A stretch of 64,000 nucleotides of DNA from Cercis canadensis (lineage: Eukaryota; Streptophyta; Magnoliopsida; Fabales; Fabaceae), in the NCBI GenBank assembly GCA_003255065.1, contig QAOA01007401.1:614044-678043 (forward strand), written 5' to 3'. The translations under genes and the position numbers were made by a program. Position 1 is the first letter of the stretch. Every line of letters begins with the position of its first letter. Shown piece after piece: positions 1-10,806 of this stretch. The notes beneath the pieces were generated by a model. The model did not search any database and had not been told where the DNA came from. It saw nothing but the letters and a program-made list of their open reading frames with translations.

Positions 1-2
1 TG

Positions 3-176
3 GTACTTTTTAAACTATTTACGTAAAAGAGACACNTGACATAATTTTGGGAAAAGTGTGACCATTTTTTGGAAAAAATGTGATTTATTTTTGGTAAAAA
101 AGTGTTTAAATTTTGATTAAAAAATTAATAAAATATTCAAAAATATCATTTTTACGTAAATAATTTAAAAAATACT
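3..176. repeat. Foldback (MITE-like) element at the window edge
   Basis: The first 30 bases and positions 149-176 are imperfect inverted copies sharing the core CTATTTACGTAAAA / ATTATTTACGTAAAA. They enclose about 120 AT-rich bases with loosely repeated GTG-rich motifs. This is the shape of a small non-autonomous inverted-repeat transposon. The outer end may be cut by the window edge, and a single N at 36 interrupts the left arm. No target-site duplication can be judged. Confidence 0.45.
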
Positions 177-1188
177 CTATTTGTATAAATAATTTGTACA
201 AATATATTATTTCAATCAAATTGCCACTCAACCAACCTCATTTAGTTTATTAAGTTGCAATAATTTATAATGACTTGACTTAACATATATCGCAATTTAT
301 TAATCGCATGACTTAACATTGCATAAGATTTTATATTTAAAAATTGAAAATATTGATATTTAAATAATAAATTTCTAAACATTAATATATTAATCATTGT
401 TCTAATTATTTACCTCATAAAATGTGACAAATTAATGGGTAAAGAGTGCAGGAGTGTGATTACTTCCTTTTGTTTTTGGGCCCCAGGCAAGAGAAGAACC
501 ATTCCTTATTCAAAGTTTTTGTATAGTGGTGGAGAGCATGAGAAGGAATATAAGGAGAGTAAGGTTTTGATCTTGGAAAATTGGTCTGCAAATACAGAGG
601 CGATGAGTGTCTTTTGTAGATTCTTGTGTTGTTAGGGGGTGTTGGTGTTGGTGTTGGTGTTGGTGACTTGGTGTTGTGTTTACTGGTCACTGCTGCTAGA
701 TACTAGATACAGATAGCTCTCAAGCCTGAAATAATAGTTATGAGAGTTTTGCTTTGCTTGTCTCTTTCACACTTTTTAATAGCGCTACTAAGTCAGTCTT
801 CCACGTGCTCCTGGGGAGTCTCCCCTGTTCCACTTCCTTTACACCCCTCTCTATCTCTTACTCTCTCACTTCAATGCCATATTTCTTTCCTTTCTTTTTT
901 CCCCTTTCATCCTCACTCAGTTACACTCTCTGACTATCTGTTCCCTCCTCTCTTGTTTTCTTCTTCAACCCATCACCCTTTCTCTCTCTATTTGTCTCTC
1001 TCACTTTCTTTTGGGTGTTTTTGGTGCAATTGAAAAGCTAAATCCCTAGCTTTTGCAAAGGCATACAAGGTGCTCGAGAAAAGTTCAACATCAACTATTG
1101 TCAAAAGAAATCAAGCTACTCTGGTATCAATCAAACATTTCGAACAAGAACCCCACAAAAAAAAGGGGGCATTACCTAGCTAGGATCA
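177..1188. other. AT-rich spacer, then pyrimidine-rich leader upstream of the first gene
   Basis: Bases 177-430 are AT-rich with no coding signal. Bases 636-668 carry a (GTTGGT)n microsatellite. From about 750 to 1010 the plus strand is strongly C/T-rich (CTCTCT, TTTCTT runs), as in plant core promoters and 5' leaders, and it leads directly into the gene starting at 1189. No convincing TATA box was located. Short ORFs here have low-complexity translations and are not called. Confidence 0.5.
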
Positions 1189-2526
1189 ATGATCCACATG
1201 GAAGCTACCAAAGGAGTTGGTGGTGGAGGAAGGGTTGGTGTTGGTGAAGAAGACACGGGTGATGGAATGCAATGCAGTGACCATCCTTACAGAAACAACC
1301 CAGGTGGGATCTGTGCTTTTTGCCTCCAAGAGAAGCTTGGCAAGCTTGTTTCCTCCTCTTTCCCTCTACCTATTCGTGCTTCTTCCTCTTCTTCTTCTTC
1401 CCCTTCTTTCAGATCCGATATTGCTACCTCTGCTGCCACCTCTCGCCCCTCTACTACCATCACTGCCTCAGCAACATCACAACCTGCTTCCTCTTCTTCC
1501 CTTTCATTCTCTGTGCGTCCCGCATCGGCTAAAAAGAATGGGACTGATAGTCATTATCATGATTATTATTCACGCCGGGCCCGCCTCCCTTTTCTTTTAG
1601 CTAAGAAGAAGAAGAAAGCCTCGGCGAGCTCATCATCTGCTGCAGCTGCTACCTCTGATATCATTTTCAAGCGCAGCAAGTCTACTGCCACACCCAGAAG
1701 AGGCAAATTCTTGGATGATGCTGATGATGATATAGTCATTGAGAATTTTAGCCCCAGAAAAAGAAATGGGTTTTGGTCTTTTCTCTATCTTTCTTCGAAG
1801 TCCTCAGCTTCCAGCAAGAAATTGGACACCAAGAGTTTCAGAGACAGCAATAGCAGCCCAAGGATCTCTTCGATTAATGCAGCAAGCACACCAGCAGCTA
1901 ATGGGTCTAATGGGAAGCAGCAAAAAGAGAAGTGCTTGGGTTCCTCTTTGGGAAGGAAGAGTGACATTGTTGTGGAGGAGGATGATAGCCCCAATAGCCA
2001 AGCCACTGCTTCTGCTTCTTCCTTTGAGCGCAAGGTTTCAAGATCTAGATCTGTTGGGTGTGGCAGCAGAAGCTTCTCTGGTGATTTTTTTGAGAGAATC
2101 TCAACTGGGTTTGGGGATTGTACTCTGAGGAGGGTCGAATCCCAACGTGAAGGCAAGCCTAAGGTGGCTTCTGGCTCTGTCATGACCCGTGGCGGCGATC
2201 ACCACCACCACCACCACTGCATGAAGGAAAGGGTCAAGTGTGGAGGAATATTCAGTGGGTTCATGATGACTTCATCTTCTTCTTCATCATCATCTTCCTC
2301 TTACTGGGTTTCTTCTGCTGAGGATAATATGAACGGGAAATCAGCAGCTGTAGCTCTCTCCCATGGAAGGGCTAGGAATTGGGGTTGGGCATTTGCTAGT
2401 CCTATGAGAGCTTTTAGCAGCAAACCTTCTAAAGATAACAAGAGGGATATCATCAGAGATGCTTCTGATAAGAATGCCACACCAAACTTGTCTGCTATTC
2501 CTTCCTTGCTTGCTGTCAGAGGTTGA
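1189..2526 (+). CDS. Plant-specific Ser-rich protein with N-terminal Cys motif, function unknown
   Basis: A single uninterrupted reading frame of 445 codons. Near the N-terminus it has a Cys/His-containing motif, CSDHPYRNNPGGICAFCLQE (residues about 29-48), followed by GKLVSSSFPLP. This resembles the start of uncharacterised plant proteins related to the DUF740/OCTOPUS-type group, but I cannot assign a named member. The rest is low complexity and probably disordered: Ser tracts, a basic KKKKK stretch, a six-His tract and a second long Ser run near residue 360. There is no signal peptide or membrane segment. The start may be Met1 or Met4 (1198). The upstream leader is C/T-rich. The 3' flank is duplicated around an N at 2778. 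That it is a gene is well supported; its role is not known. Confidence 0.82.
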   Translation: MIHMEATKGVGGGGRVGVGEEDTGDGMQCSDHPYRNNPGGICAFCLQEKLGKLVSSSFPLPIRASSSSSSSPSFRSDIATSAATSRPSTTITASATSQPASSSSLSFSVRPASAKKNGTDSHYHDYYSRRARLPFLLAKKKKKASASSSSAAAATSDIIFKRSKSTATPRRGKFLDDADDDIVIENFSPRKRNGFWSFLYLSSKSSASSKKLDTKSFRDSNSSPRISSINAASTPAANGSNGKQQKEKCLGSSLGRKSDIVVEEDDSPNSQATASASSFERKVSRSRSVGCGSRSFSGDFFERISTGFGDCTLRRVESQREGKPKVASGSVMTRGGDHHHHHHCMKERVKCGGIFSGFMMTSSSSSSSSSSYWVSSAEDNMNGKSAAVALSHGRARNWGWAFASPMRAFSSKPSKDNKRDIIRDASDKNATPNLSAIPSLLAVRG

Positions 2527-2587
2527 AGCGGAAGGGAGACAGAAGAAAAAGAAAAACCATAGGGGTGCTTTCATTTGGTTCAAACAC

Positions 2588-2967
2588 ATTACTATCATGT
2601 TGTTAATTACTCTGTCTATTACTACTCTGTTCATCTTGTGGGTGGGTCTAATTTTCTTCAATCAGTGATGTAATACTATAATTTCTTTTTTTTTTCTAAT
2701 TCTTTCTCTTTCTATATATCCTTTTGGATAGTTGCATGGTGTTCATACTCAGGTGGGTGGGTTATCAATTGTGATCANATTACTATCATGTTGTTAATTA
2801 CTCTGTTTATTACTACTCTGTTCATCTTGTGGGTGGGTCTAATTTTCTTCAATCAGTGATGTAATACTATAATTTCTTTTTTTTTCTAATTCTTTCTCTT
2901 TCTATATATCCTTTTGGATAGTTGCATGGTGTTCATACTCAGGTGGGTGGGTTATCAATTGTGATCA
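2588..2967. repeat. Direct duplication of about 190 bp either side of a single N
   Basis: Bases 2588-2777 and 2779-2967 are almost identical. They differ by about one substitution and the length of a T run. The copies meet exactly at the N at 2778. The unit is the 3' flank of the preceding gene. The arrangement is best explained as overlapping contig ends, possibly two haplotypes, joined with an N instead of merged. Confidence 0.8.
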
Positions 2968-3636
2968 TCAGCTATGGTGTACTGTTCTGAAACCATTTAT
3001 GGCACTGTTCGGAGAAAGGGAAACTGGGGAGGAAAATCTCAATACATTCACTATTGTCATGTGGTTGGATTTACTTGTCACTCTGTTGTATTCTTTGTAG
3101 TTTCCATATTGTAAGTTACACTATCATGTTATGGCAAAGTTAATGTAATTTTTATCCTGAGTTTCTGTAAAATCACTGCTCACATGCACACACATGTTGG
3201 GTCGTGTAGAAAACAATGGTGGAAGATCCATAGAATCACTCTTAGCTATGTTATTGGACTTATATGTAATTTAATAAGTTGTTAATGATAATTCTTTGTT
3301 ATCTATAATAACCTTGTTATGTTTTCTTCTCTTGTTTTTATTTTCCAGCCATTTCTCTTGTTTTGTTTACAAATGATTCCTCAACTGGTCAAATAAAACA
3401 TGGTTGGAGTTGGAGAGTGAAGGTGGTCCCCTAGATTGCATTCAATAACAAGATCTCATAGTGTTTGGCATTAATTTAAGGTTCTCATTTTCCACCTACT
3501 TGGCAGTCCTACTAATTTTTTAGGCACTCTTTTTCTCGGGTAATCCATCTGCACAATTGTATAGAAAAGCTAGCTGTTTATTATCATTTCTTTAAGTTGA
3601 GCACAATGCTACTGTTATATGCTTCTTTTAGGAGAG
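2968..3636. other. Intergenic, no gene seen
   Basis: This is unique-looking AT-rich sequence with no sustained ORF, RNA gene or repeat that I can support. Confidence 0.5.
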
Positions 3637-3925
3637 TTATAATATGATTTTGGTGTTATTGTAAATATTTTAAAAAATTGAGTCACTTAACTTAACATAT
3701 GTGAAGATAAACAATTTTTTATAAAATGTGATAAACAATTTTTTATAAAATGTAATAACAATACGATATAAGAAAGTGTCAAAAAATAATTTTTTTAAAT
3801 TTATTTTTTGACATTTTTTTTTATATCATGTCATTCTTATATTTTATAAAGAATTGTGTGTTTTGACACAAATTGGTGACTTAATTTTTTGAGATCTTCT
3901 CAATTATATCAAAATTATATTATAA
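3637..3925. mobile_element. Foldback MITE of about 289 bp
   Basis: The ends 3637-3686 and 3876-3925 form an imperfect inverted repeat of about 50 bp. They start TTATAATATGATTTTG and TTATAATATAATTTTG, and both contain AAAAAATTRAGTCAC. The interior is AT-rich and partly self-complementary. No coding capacity is present, so this is a non-autonomous DNA transposon. The arm core is shared with the element at 40.5 kb, so the two belong to one family or to related families. A clear target-site duplication was not identified. Confidence 0.6.
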
Positions 3926-3957
3926 GTCATATTGAATCTCACTCAAATTAGAGAAAT

Positions 3958-4014
3958 GTAGCACAAGAGAATAGCATAAAGGATAGATGTAACACAAGAG
4001 AATAGCATAAAGGA
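3958..4014. repeat. Short tandem duplication, about 29-bp unit
   Basis: The segment built on ATGTARCACAAGAGAATAGC followed by ATAAAGGAT occurs twice in succession. Confidence 0.7.
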
Positions 4015-7000
4015 TCCTAGCTTAACCCTCATCTTTTAAACAAGTGCATGAATCCAAAGAGCCCTTAAAACTACTGATTTAGTGGAGAAAAGAGGATTAA
4101 ACATTAATTCCACGAGTTTGGGTATCGTAATAAACATTTATCAAACCAAGAGAAAGTAAGTAAATTTCTTTGGATATACGTTAACTTGTACTCAAGTCTT
4201 AATATAATAGTAATATTTTTTTATGAACATTAAAATAAGCACATATTAAACACAAGATGACCCTTAGGCATGCTTATGAAACAAAAATAGATAATTATTT
4301 TTAGTTGGAGATTTATACAATCTAATATCTACTATTTGTACATTAGATATAAATATATATAAATTCGTAATGTAATATATTTCCTCCTAAAAAAAAAATT
4401 CGTAATTATGTCTAATTATTCTAATATTTTCCATAAACTTGATTTAATTTTTTTAATAAAATATTTGATTACTACAGAGGTAAAAGAGGCAGGAAAAATG
4501 AAATTATTTTCCTAAGCAAAAAAAAGTAGTAAATGAAATTAAGAATGTTAGTATAGTATATGAAAAATGTCCACACGATTCAAACAAGTTAAGATTCAAA
4601 TTTTGAGATCAATATTCAAGAAATTTTTGTTTGTCGATATGACATATACGCTCTTAAAACCGCTCAAATATCATTAATAAATAAATAAATATTCACACTA
4701 TTAATGATGTGAAAGCCTTATTGAGAAATTATGGTAAAAAATCTTGTTTCTCGTTTTCGTAGGCAGATCAATATTTGAAGGGTAGTGAGTCACTAGCTGC
4801 TCGCTCTCCAATAGATTGAAAATAATGAATGAATGAATGAATGAATATTGGGCAGATAAGATGTGAAGCAATGGTGATGGAGACACGAGTCGTTGATTGG
4901 AAAGTACAGAAATGCAAGAAGACAGAGGAAAGCTGCTGCTTGGGACAGTGTTATTGGTGGATGAAGATTATTAAAAGCGTGGACCATCCCATTGCATTTC
5001 CAGTTCCAAACCCAGATGCTATGCTATGCTATGCTATGCTTAATGCTAACCTGTGTCTTCATAATTATCACATTCACCAAGCTGTGAAACTGAAACTAGA
5101 TACATTATTTCCCCCTTCTCTTTTTTAATTACCCTCTTTCTTTTCTTGCATTTTCATTACTCCCTCTGCCACAAAATGGCCAGACCAATTCTAGTGCCAC
5201 TCTCGATGTGACTGAATCAAAATAGAAAACACATGAAATCAAATTTACCCTTTCCAAAATAGTATCATTAATCTTTCTACTTTCTAGTTCTAATTCTGCA
5301 AAAATCACTAATAATTTAGAGTAATTAAATTTAAAACTTTACTTGTAACCATGCTGTTAAAAGACATACATAAGTGAAGTCTGAGGTACTAGATTGAGCG
5401 TATTTCCTTATGTTTTTGTGTTTATCTTTTGTCGAAAGAAAACAGTGGGCTACTGTTTGAAGAACACAGAGATAAAAATTTTAGTAGGAAAAGACCAAAA
5501 ATAAACTCCAGCATTCGATCTGCATACTAATTTAAAAAGTACAAATAGAGAAAAATAGATATTCTACATGATCTTGTTTTCGCTACAAATTACTTGAATC
5601 AGATATCTTTGGACACCAGAAGCATAGTAGGTCCCCTAATAGTTCCAAATGGGTCATCATATTCATGACATCAATGACAAATTTTCCTACCATCCCCACC
5701 ACAGGGTCCTAAATTTGTTGGGAATGCCTTTTTTTTTTTTTTATAAATTGTATTTAAAGTTATTAACAATTTTTTATTTTATTTTATGGTTTAGTGATAA
5801 GATGATTAGATAATTTCTATGTGGCTATATATATATATATATAAAAGACAACTTCACATCATGAATTATTTTTTTCTGATGTAACTTGTAAGTTTTATGA
5901 AAGGGTTAAAAGATCAACAATATAAACAATATTTGATACTTGTTCACTTCCTTTTTTGTATCCATATTATAAAAAGAGAAATATTCCTCTCAAAATTATA
6001 AATTCGAAGCCCAATTTCTTATATTCTACTATCTATTATAAAAAATAGGAGGTAACACTATCTCTCATCCAGTTGAGTATGTTTTTCGTAATAGCGACGG
6101 GAGGTAACGCTATCTCTTATCTAGTTGAAATGAATTTCGATAAGACCCACCCTAATAAATTTAGTGTCAATTGTGAAGATCTCGCAATCACCATACTAGC
6201 TTCAAAGTATCAAGTGTATAAAAACTTAAAAAGGGAAATTAGCTATTTCAAGCGATTAGCAGAGTAATTAGAGGAGGATGCGCCTGTCCTTTAGGCTAAT
6301 AAGTGTTAAACTTAGGGGGCATAACATTAACAACAAAACTTGTTTCATTTCAGAAATGAAGCCTACCTTGATTATTTCACAAAAACACCATAGCAATTAT
6401 TAGAGTACCCTTGGCTGGCTCCACTACTTTTTCCCACAATTTCTGTGTCCTCTGAATTTTGGGCTCAGCATTCTAACGTGATTTTTCTTCAACTTCTACG
6501 GTTTGTAGGTCCAACAATTTTCCCTTTTCCATACTGAAATTTTCAATTCTATTAACTTTTGGAAATCATTATACGACCCAAAAAATAATTTATCGTACAT
6601 CACACTACGCTGACAAAGAAATAACTTTTCTTTAACAAGATCGAAAAAACTTTGGATTATATCTTATCTTTTTCAAGACTGCTTAGTTCACAGAGAATCC
6701 AATTGAGCAGATTACAGTAGGGACTATAAGCCTTAATTAATGAAGCAAGAGGAACAAGGTATTCTTAATTATTAAACATAATATGGTATAATTCTTTTTG
6801 TTTTGGAGTGAAGTGATATTTCCATTTTCAACAAAGAAAAGTGATGAAAACATAGTCATCAAAATTAAACTAGAGTTGGCATCACATATGACATGGATTT
6901 AAAACTTGAAACACCACCATGCACTAAAAACCAACAAAGAAACGATAATATTCAGAAACCACTCCTCATATATTGCTTAAATGCACCCAAAAGAAAAAAA

Positions 7001-7185
7001 AAAAAAACTTAACTTAGGTTCAAGATCCAGAACATTCCAACTCAGAAGCACAATCACATAAACTTACAAGTAAAACTATATTTAATTAATTTAAAATTCC
7101 CAAACAAACAAATACTTTTTTTTAAAATTTTTTTATTTTAGGGGATGCTAGAAGGAGTTGATAATCTGCCTCTGCCCTCTACCCT
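4015..7185. other. Gene-poor AT-rich spacer with microsatellites
   Basis: No reading frame here looks like a gene. It contains a (TGAA)n run near 4823-4846, a (ATGCT)n pentanucleotide run near 5018-5042 and an (AT)n run near 5828-5843. At about 6048 and 6099 there are two tandem copies of a unit beginning GGAGGTAACRCTATCTCT. Its first half resembles the end of the 40.5-kb foldback element, so it is probably a MITE remnant. Confidence 0.5.
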
Positions 7186-7667
7186 CTACTGAGGTGATGA
7201 TCTGACTTTGTGGTTCAAGAGGGTTTGTCGGAGCTCCACCGGGTCAATTTCAGAAGTATGATTGATGGGCCTGTAGTAACCAGTAACTGGATCTGGGCCC
7301 CAAGCAGAAGAAACCACAGAAGCTTCCTTAGCGACAGATCTGCTGTCTTCAAGCTTCCCTACCATACTATTCCTAGTCCCACTCCTACCGAATCCAGCAC
7401 TCACCGAGACATCAGAAGCTGCTGCATATCCCCGCCTATCCCATACGACAAACATCAAACTTCCCAATTAGATTACAATACAAAACATTCTAATTTTATA
7501 ACATCAATTAAAAAAATTATTCATTATTTTCAGCTTGCAAATAAAATAAACTAAAAAAGAGTTTGGGAAAAGATGAAAAGAAAGAGAACCGACCGAGAAA
7601 GAGGAAGGGAAAGAGCATCAGCAACAAGAGCGCCCACGCGGTTGGCTTGTGAGAGAGAGCGAGCCAT
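7186..7667 (-). CDS. LEA protein, SAG21/LEA5 type (mitochondrial)
   Basis: Two exons, 7594-7667 and 7186-7435, join in frame to give 107 residues, typical for the family (PF03242). The protein starts MARSLSQANRVGALVADALS and runs across the junction into LSRRGYAAAS. It ends with the family signature WGPDPVTGYYRP and EIDPVELRQTLLNHKVR. The Arg-rich, acid-free N-terminus fits a mitochondrial presequence. Arabidopsis SAG21 is induced by oxidative stress, ABA and senescence and acts in mitochondria; that is family knowledge. The donor is CG|GTCGGT and the acceptor GATAG|GCGG. Upstream lie a TATA box, a telo-box and an ABA coupling element, each listed separately. Confidence in both family and splice model is high. 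Confidence 0.93.
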
Positions 7668-7821
7668 CTAATCTTATGATACTAGAAATGATCGTACGGC
7701 TAGTAATTAAAGATGATGGTTCTGCTGCTGCGAAAGCTATTCTTTATTGGAAGAGAACGCTTCCGCAGCAGCTACGCCGGTGGCTCTGTTCTCTCTGAGA
7801 ATGTGTGGAGGCGCTGAGACA

Positions 7822-7851
7822 TTAGGGTTTGTGAAGCTTTATATATATATA
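7822..7851 (-). promoter_or_regulatory. TATA box plus telo-box of the LEA gene
   Basis: On the minus strand TATATATATATAAA (7838-7851) lies about 170 bp before the LEA start codon. It is followed at 7822-7830 by AAACCCTAA, the plant telo-box often found near transcription starts. The spacing would put the telo-box at or just before the start site. Confidence 0.6.
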
Positions 7852-7965
7852 GGGAGAGGAGAGAGAGAGAGCGAGAGTGGGCGGCGCTTCTGGTTGGCTT
7901 TTTCGGAAAGCGGGGGGCGGTAGCCATTTCAGTGGCAACACCTAAGCAACGTCGTTTAGCCTCGT

Positions 7966-7974
7966 GACACGCGT
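7966..7974 (-). promoter_or_regulatory. CE3-like ABA coupling element
   Basis: The minus strand reads ACGCGTGTC, an exact match to the core of coupling element 3 known from ABA-induced LEA promoters. It lies about 115 bp upstream of the TATA box of an LEA gene, where such an element is expected. Function is inferred from context. Confidence 0.45.
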
Positions 7975-8029
7975 TACAAATTACAATTACCAGCAAATAC
8001 CTACCTTCAAGTTTATCTCTTTATGCATA

Positions 8030-8249
8030 TTTTAATTTTCTTTGCCTTTTTAATAAAAAAGTATATTTTTGAGAGTTAGGTCATAAAAATTATAAAAATT
8101 TAGGCAAGTTTAGATTCAATCATCTAAAATTGATGGAATGATTACTGAGTACATAGTCACCCACTTATAATTTAACAATATTATATTAATATATTTTAAT
8201 TGAGATATTTTTTTTTGAGTTCATGTGTTTAATCCAGATATTAAGATCC

Positions 8250-8280
<31 letters not shown>

Positions 8281-8708
8281 NCAAAGAATATTATATTATA
8301 CTTAGCAAAAATCATGAATTTTAATAACCTAATGCTATCATTCATTTTCTTCAAAAGAAGGAAAAAAAAAAATCAGTGGTACTACTATTCAGCAGGCTTT
8401 GGTGGGCTTGAAACAGAAGGGTAAGTCTTTTCTCAAGATTGGTGTAGTTTTTTCTAGATTAATCCCAATCTACCCATATAAAGCAGACATAGATATTTGA
8501 CATGTGCATTGGAATTGCATATATACATTGCAAAAAGGAAAATAAATGGGTAGAAAGTGGACAAGACTTCCATTTCATGTTATTTTATCTGTTTGTTAAT
8601 ATTATGAATATTTTTATATTACTCAATTCAATGTGAGATTAATTTTGTTTGAAAATTAAAGTAATTATAATTTTTTTAATAATATTCTTATTAGACATCA
8701 AATATTTA
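8030..8708. other. AT-rich spacer with long T run ending at an N
   Basis: No gene is seen. A run of about 28 T (8253-8280) ends at the single N at 8281, consistent with a homopolymer-limited contig end. Confidence 0.55.
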
Positions 8709-9733
8709 ATCACAGTCAAAAGTATATGCTCAAAATTTAATTTGCTTGAATGATTGTTGATCGTCCATTCGATGTTTGACTGTGCATAATCAAATCAAGA
8801 GTGAGTTGCATCCCAACATGAATATCCTTAATAATATCTTGTAAAACCATTATATAATATATAAGCATTAAAAGTGAGATTAATAATAATAGGATCAAAT
8901 TAGATGGCTCAATCAATCCAAGTAGTCACAGTCAAAAGTACACACTCAAAATTTAATTTGCTTAAACGATTGTTGATCGTCCATTCGATATTTGACTGTG
9001 CATAATCAGATAAAAAATGAGTTGCATCCCAACATGAATATCCTTAATAATATCTTGTAAAACCATTATATAATATATAAGCATTAAAAGTGAGATTAAT
9101 AATAATACGAGCAAATTAGATGGCTCAATCAATTCAAGTGGTCATAGACAAAAGTACACGCTCAAAATTTAATTTGCTTGAACGATTGTTGATCGTCCAT
9201 TCGATGTTTAACTGTGCATAATCAAATAAAAAATGAGTTGCATCCCAACATGAATATCCTTAATAATATCTTGTAAAATCATTATATAATATATAAGCAT
9301 TAAAAGTGAGATTAATAATAATACGAGTAAATTAGATGGCTCAATCAATCCAAGTGGTCATAGACAAAAGTACACACTCAAAATTTAATTTGCTTGAACG
9401 ATTATTGATCGTCTATTCGATGTTTAACTGTGCATAATCAAATCAAAAATGAGTTGCATCCCAACATGAATATCCTTAATATTATCTTGTAAAACNGCTC
9501 AATCAATCCAAGTGGTCATAGACAAAAGTACACACTCAAAATTTAATTTGCTTGAACGATTATTGATCGTCCATTCGATGTTTAACTGTGCATAATCAAA
9601 TCAAAAATGAGTTGCATCCCAACATGAATATCCTTAATATTATCTTGTAAAACCATTATATAATATAAGCACTAAAAGTGAGATTAATAATAATAGGAGC
9701 AAATTAGATGGCTCAATCAATCCAAGTGGTCAT
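8709..9733. repeat. Tandem array of a 216-bp unit, about five copies
   Basis: Units begin at 8711, 8927, 9143 and 9359 (period exactly 216 bp), and again at 9517 after an N at 9496 that cuts the fourth copy short. In the first two units the arms CACAGTCAAA and TTTGACTGTG form a perfect 10-bp inverted repeat about 54 bp apart (8711-8720 with 8775-8784; 8927-8936 with 8991-9000). In later units the arms have decayed to CATAGACAAA and TTTAACTGTG. Between them is ATTGTTGATCGTCCATTCGA. There is no coding potential. True copy number is uncertain because of the N. Confidence 0.9.
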
Positions 9734-10806
9734 TTTCATAACACACCAATACACATCGCAGTCTAATATTGGGCTTCCATCGCAATTTTCAACGCAATCA
9801 TGATAAGGCGCCCACCTTCTTTATTTATTTTATTTTTTCACACATCACTCATTCACTCTCTTATCTTTCCTTATCCTATTTTGTTATTTATTGCATATTT
9901 TAAACTCAAAGATAACTTTTTATATTTTATTTTAATATTATAATTGTAACAAAATATTCATGTAGTTCTATAAATTAATGTGTTGATAACAGTAACATAT
10001 GAAATGGGCCAACTTTAAACCCACTTTGTATAATTGTATCTGTGGATTGTGAGCCAAGATTTTAGTTTGCATGACTTTACTAGTTTGGGCTTACACCTTG
10101 TAATTTGCATGACCTTAAACCTCGTAATAACCACTATATGGTTTTAGTTAGCCAATAATATAAAAAAAAGACACGTAAAATTGAGGATTTGCTGTGCAAT
10201 GGATTAGAATACTTGCCAGTTCTTCTACTTGTCATTGTAGATTATTTAAGTAAGCAAGACTNAAGACTACTTAAATAATTATTACAATTTTAATTATATA
10301 AATGGTTTCATCTGAATTTAAGTGACTTTTCTGCATAATTGTGATTGCAAAGTTGAGTAACTAACTTGAACGAGAAGTTTATGAGTGAAATTAATAGGAC
10401 TCTAATTTTTATTGCCAAATATGTTTTTTAAATTGCAAATCTTAATCTTGTATATGTAAGTAACTAATTGAGGTTTTCTGTTTCTTCAACATGTCTCTTT
10501 CGGTTTGGATTTTACAAATACAATTAGCTTCATTTTTATTTTAAGTCTTGGACTGTTCATGAATGTCATACTACTACTTCTTCTTCTTCTTCTTCTTGTT
10601 TGGCTTTACATAGTCCTCATTCTTCAGTTAGAATAACAATAATGTTCACACATGGTGTTTATTTCATGGCACTAGTCATCCTAATACCCTTTGATACATG
10701 GTGGAGGGAATTTCAAGTAGGTGAAAAAGAGATACATAAACAAACAAGAGGAAGCACAACTTATTTAATCATATTCTTGTGATGGTCATGTCCTCTTTCT
10801 GAAACT
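9734..10806. other. Intergenic spacer, no gene seen
   Basis: AT-rich. An N at 10262 sits between inverted sequences (ATTATTTAAGTAAG to the left, CTACTTAAATAAT to the right). A (CTT)n microsatellite lies near 10572-10597. Small ORFs around 10600-10780 show no family signature. Confidence 0.5.

Noticed and set aside
2128-2145. tRNA B-box-like GGGTCGAATCCCA
   Set aside because: It lies inside the coding frame at 1189-2526, with no A box or cloverleaf around it.
1785-2183. Minus-strand ORF of 132 codons opposite the first gene
   Set aside because: A shadow of the Ser-rich coding sequence; its translation is the antisense of low-complexity codons.
6073-6267. 64-codon plus-strand ORF
   Set aside because: It runs across a tandem MITE-like remnant and has no family feature.
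8709-9733. CRISPR-like array
   Set aside because: The 216-bp units repeat in full with no unique spacers, and the genome is plant nuclear.
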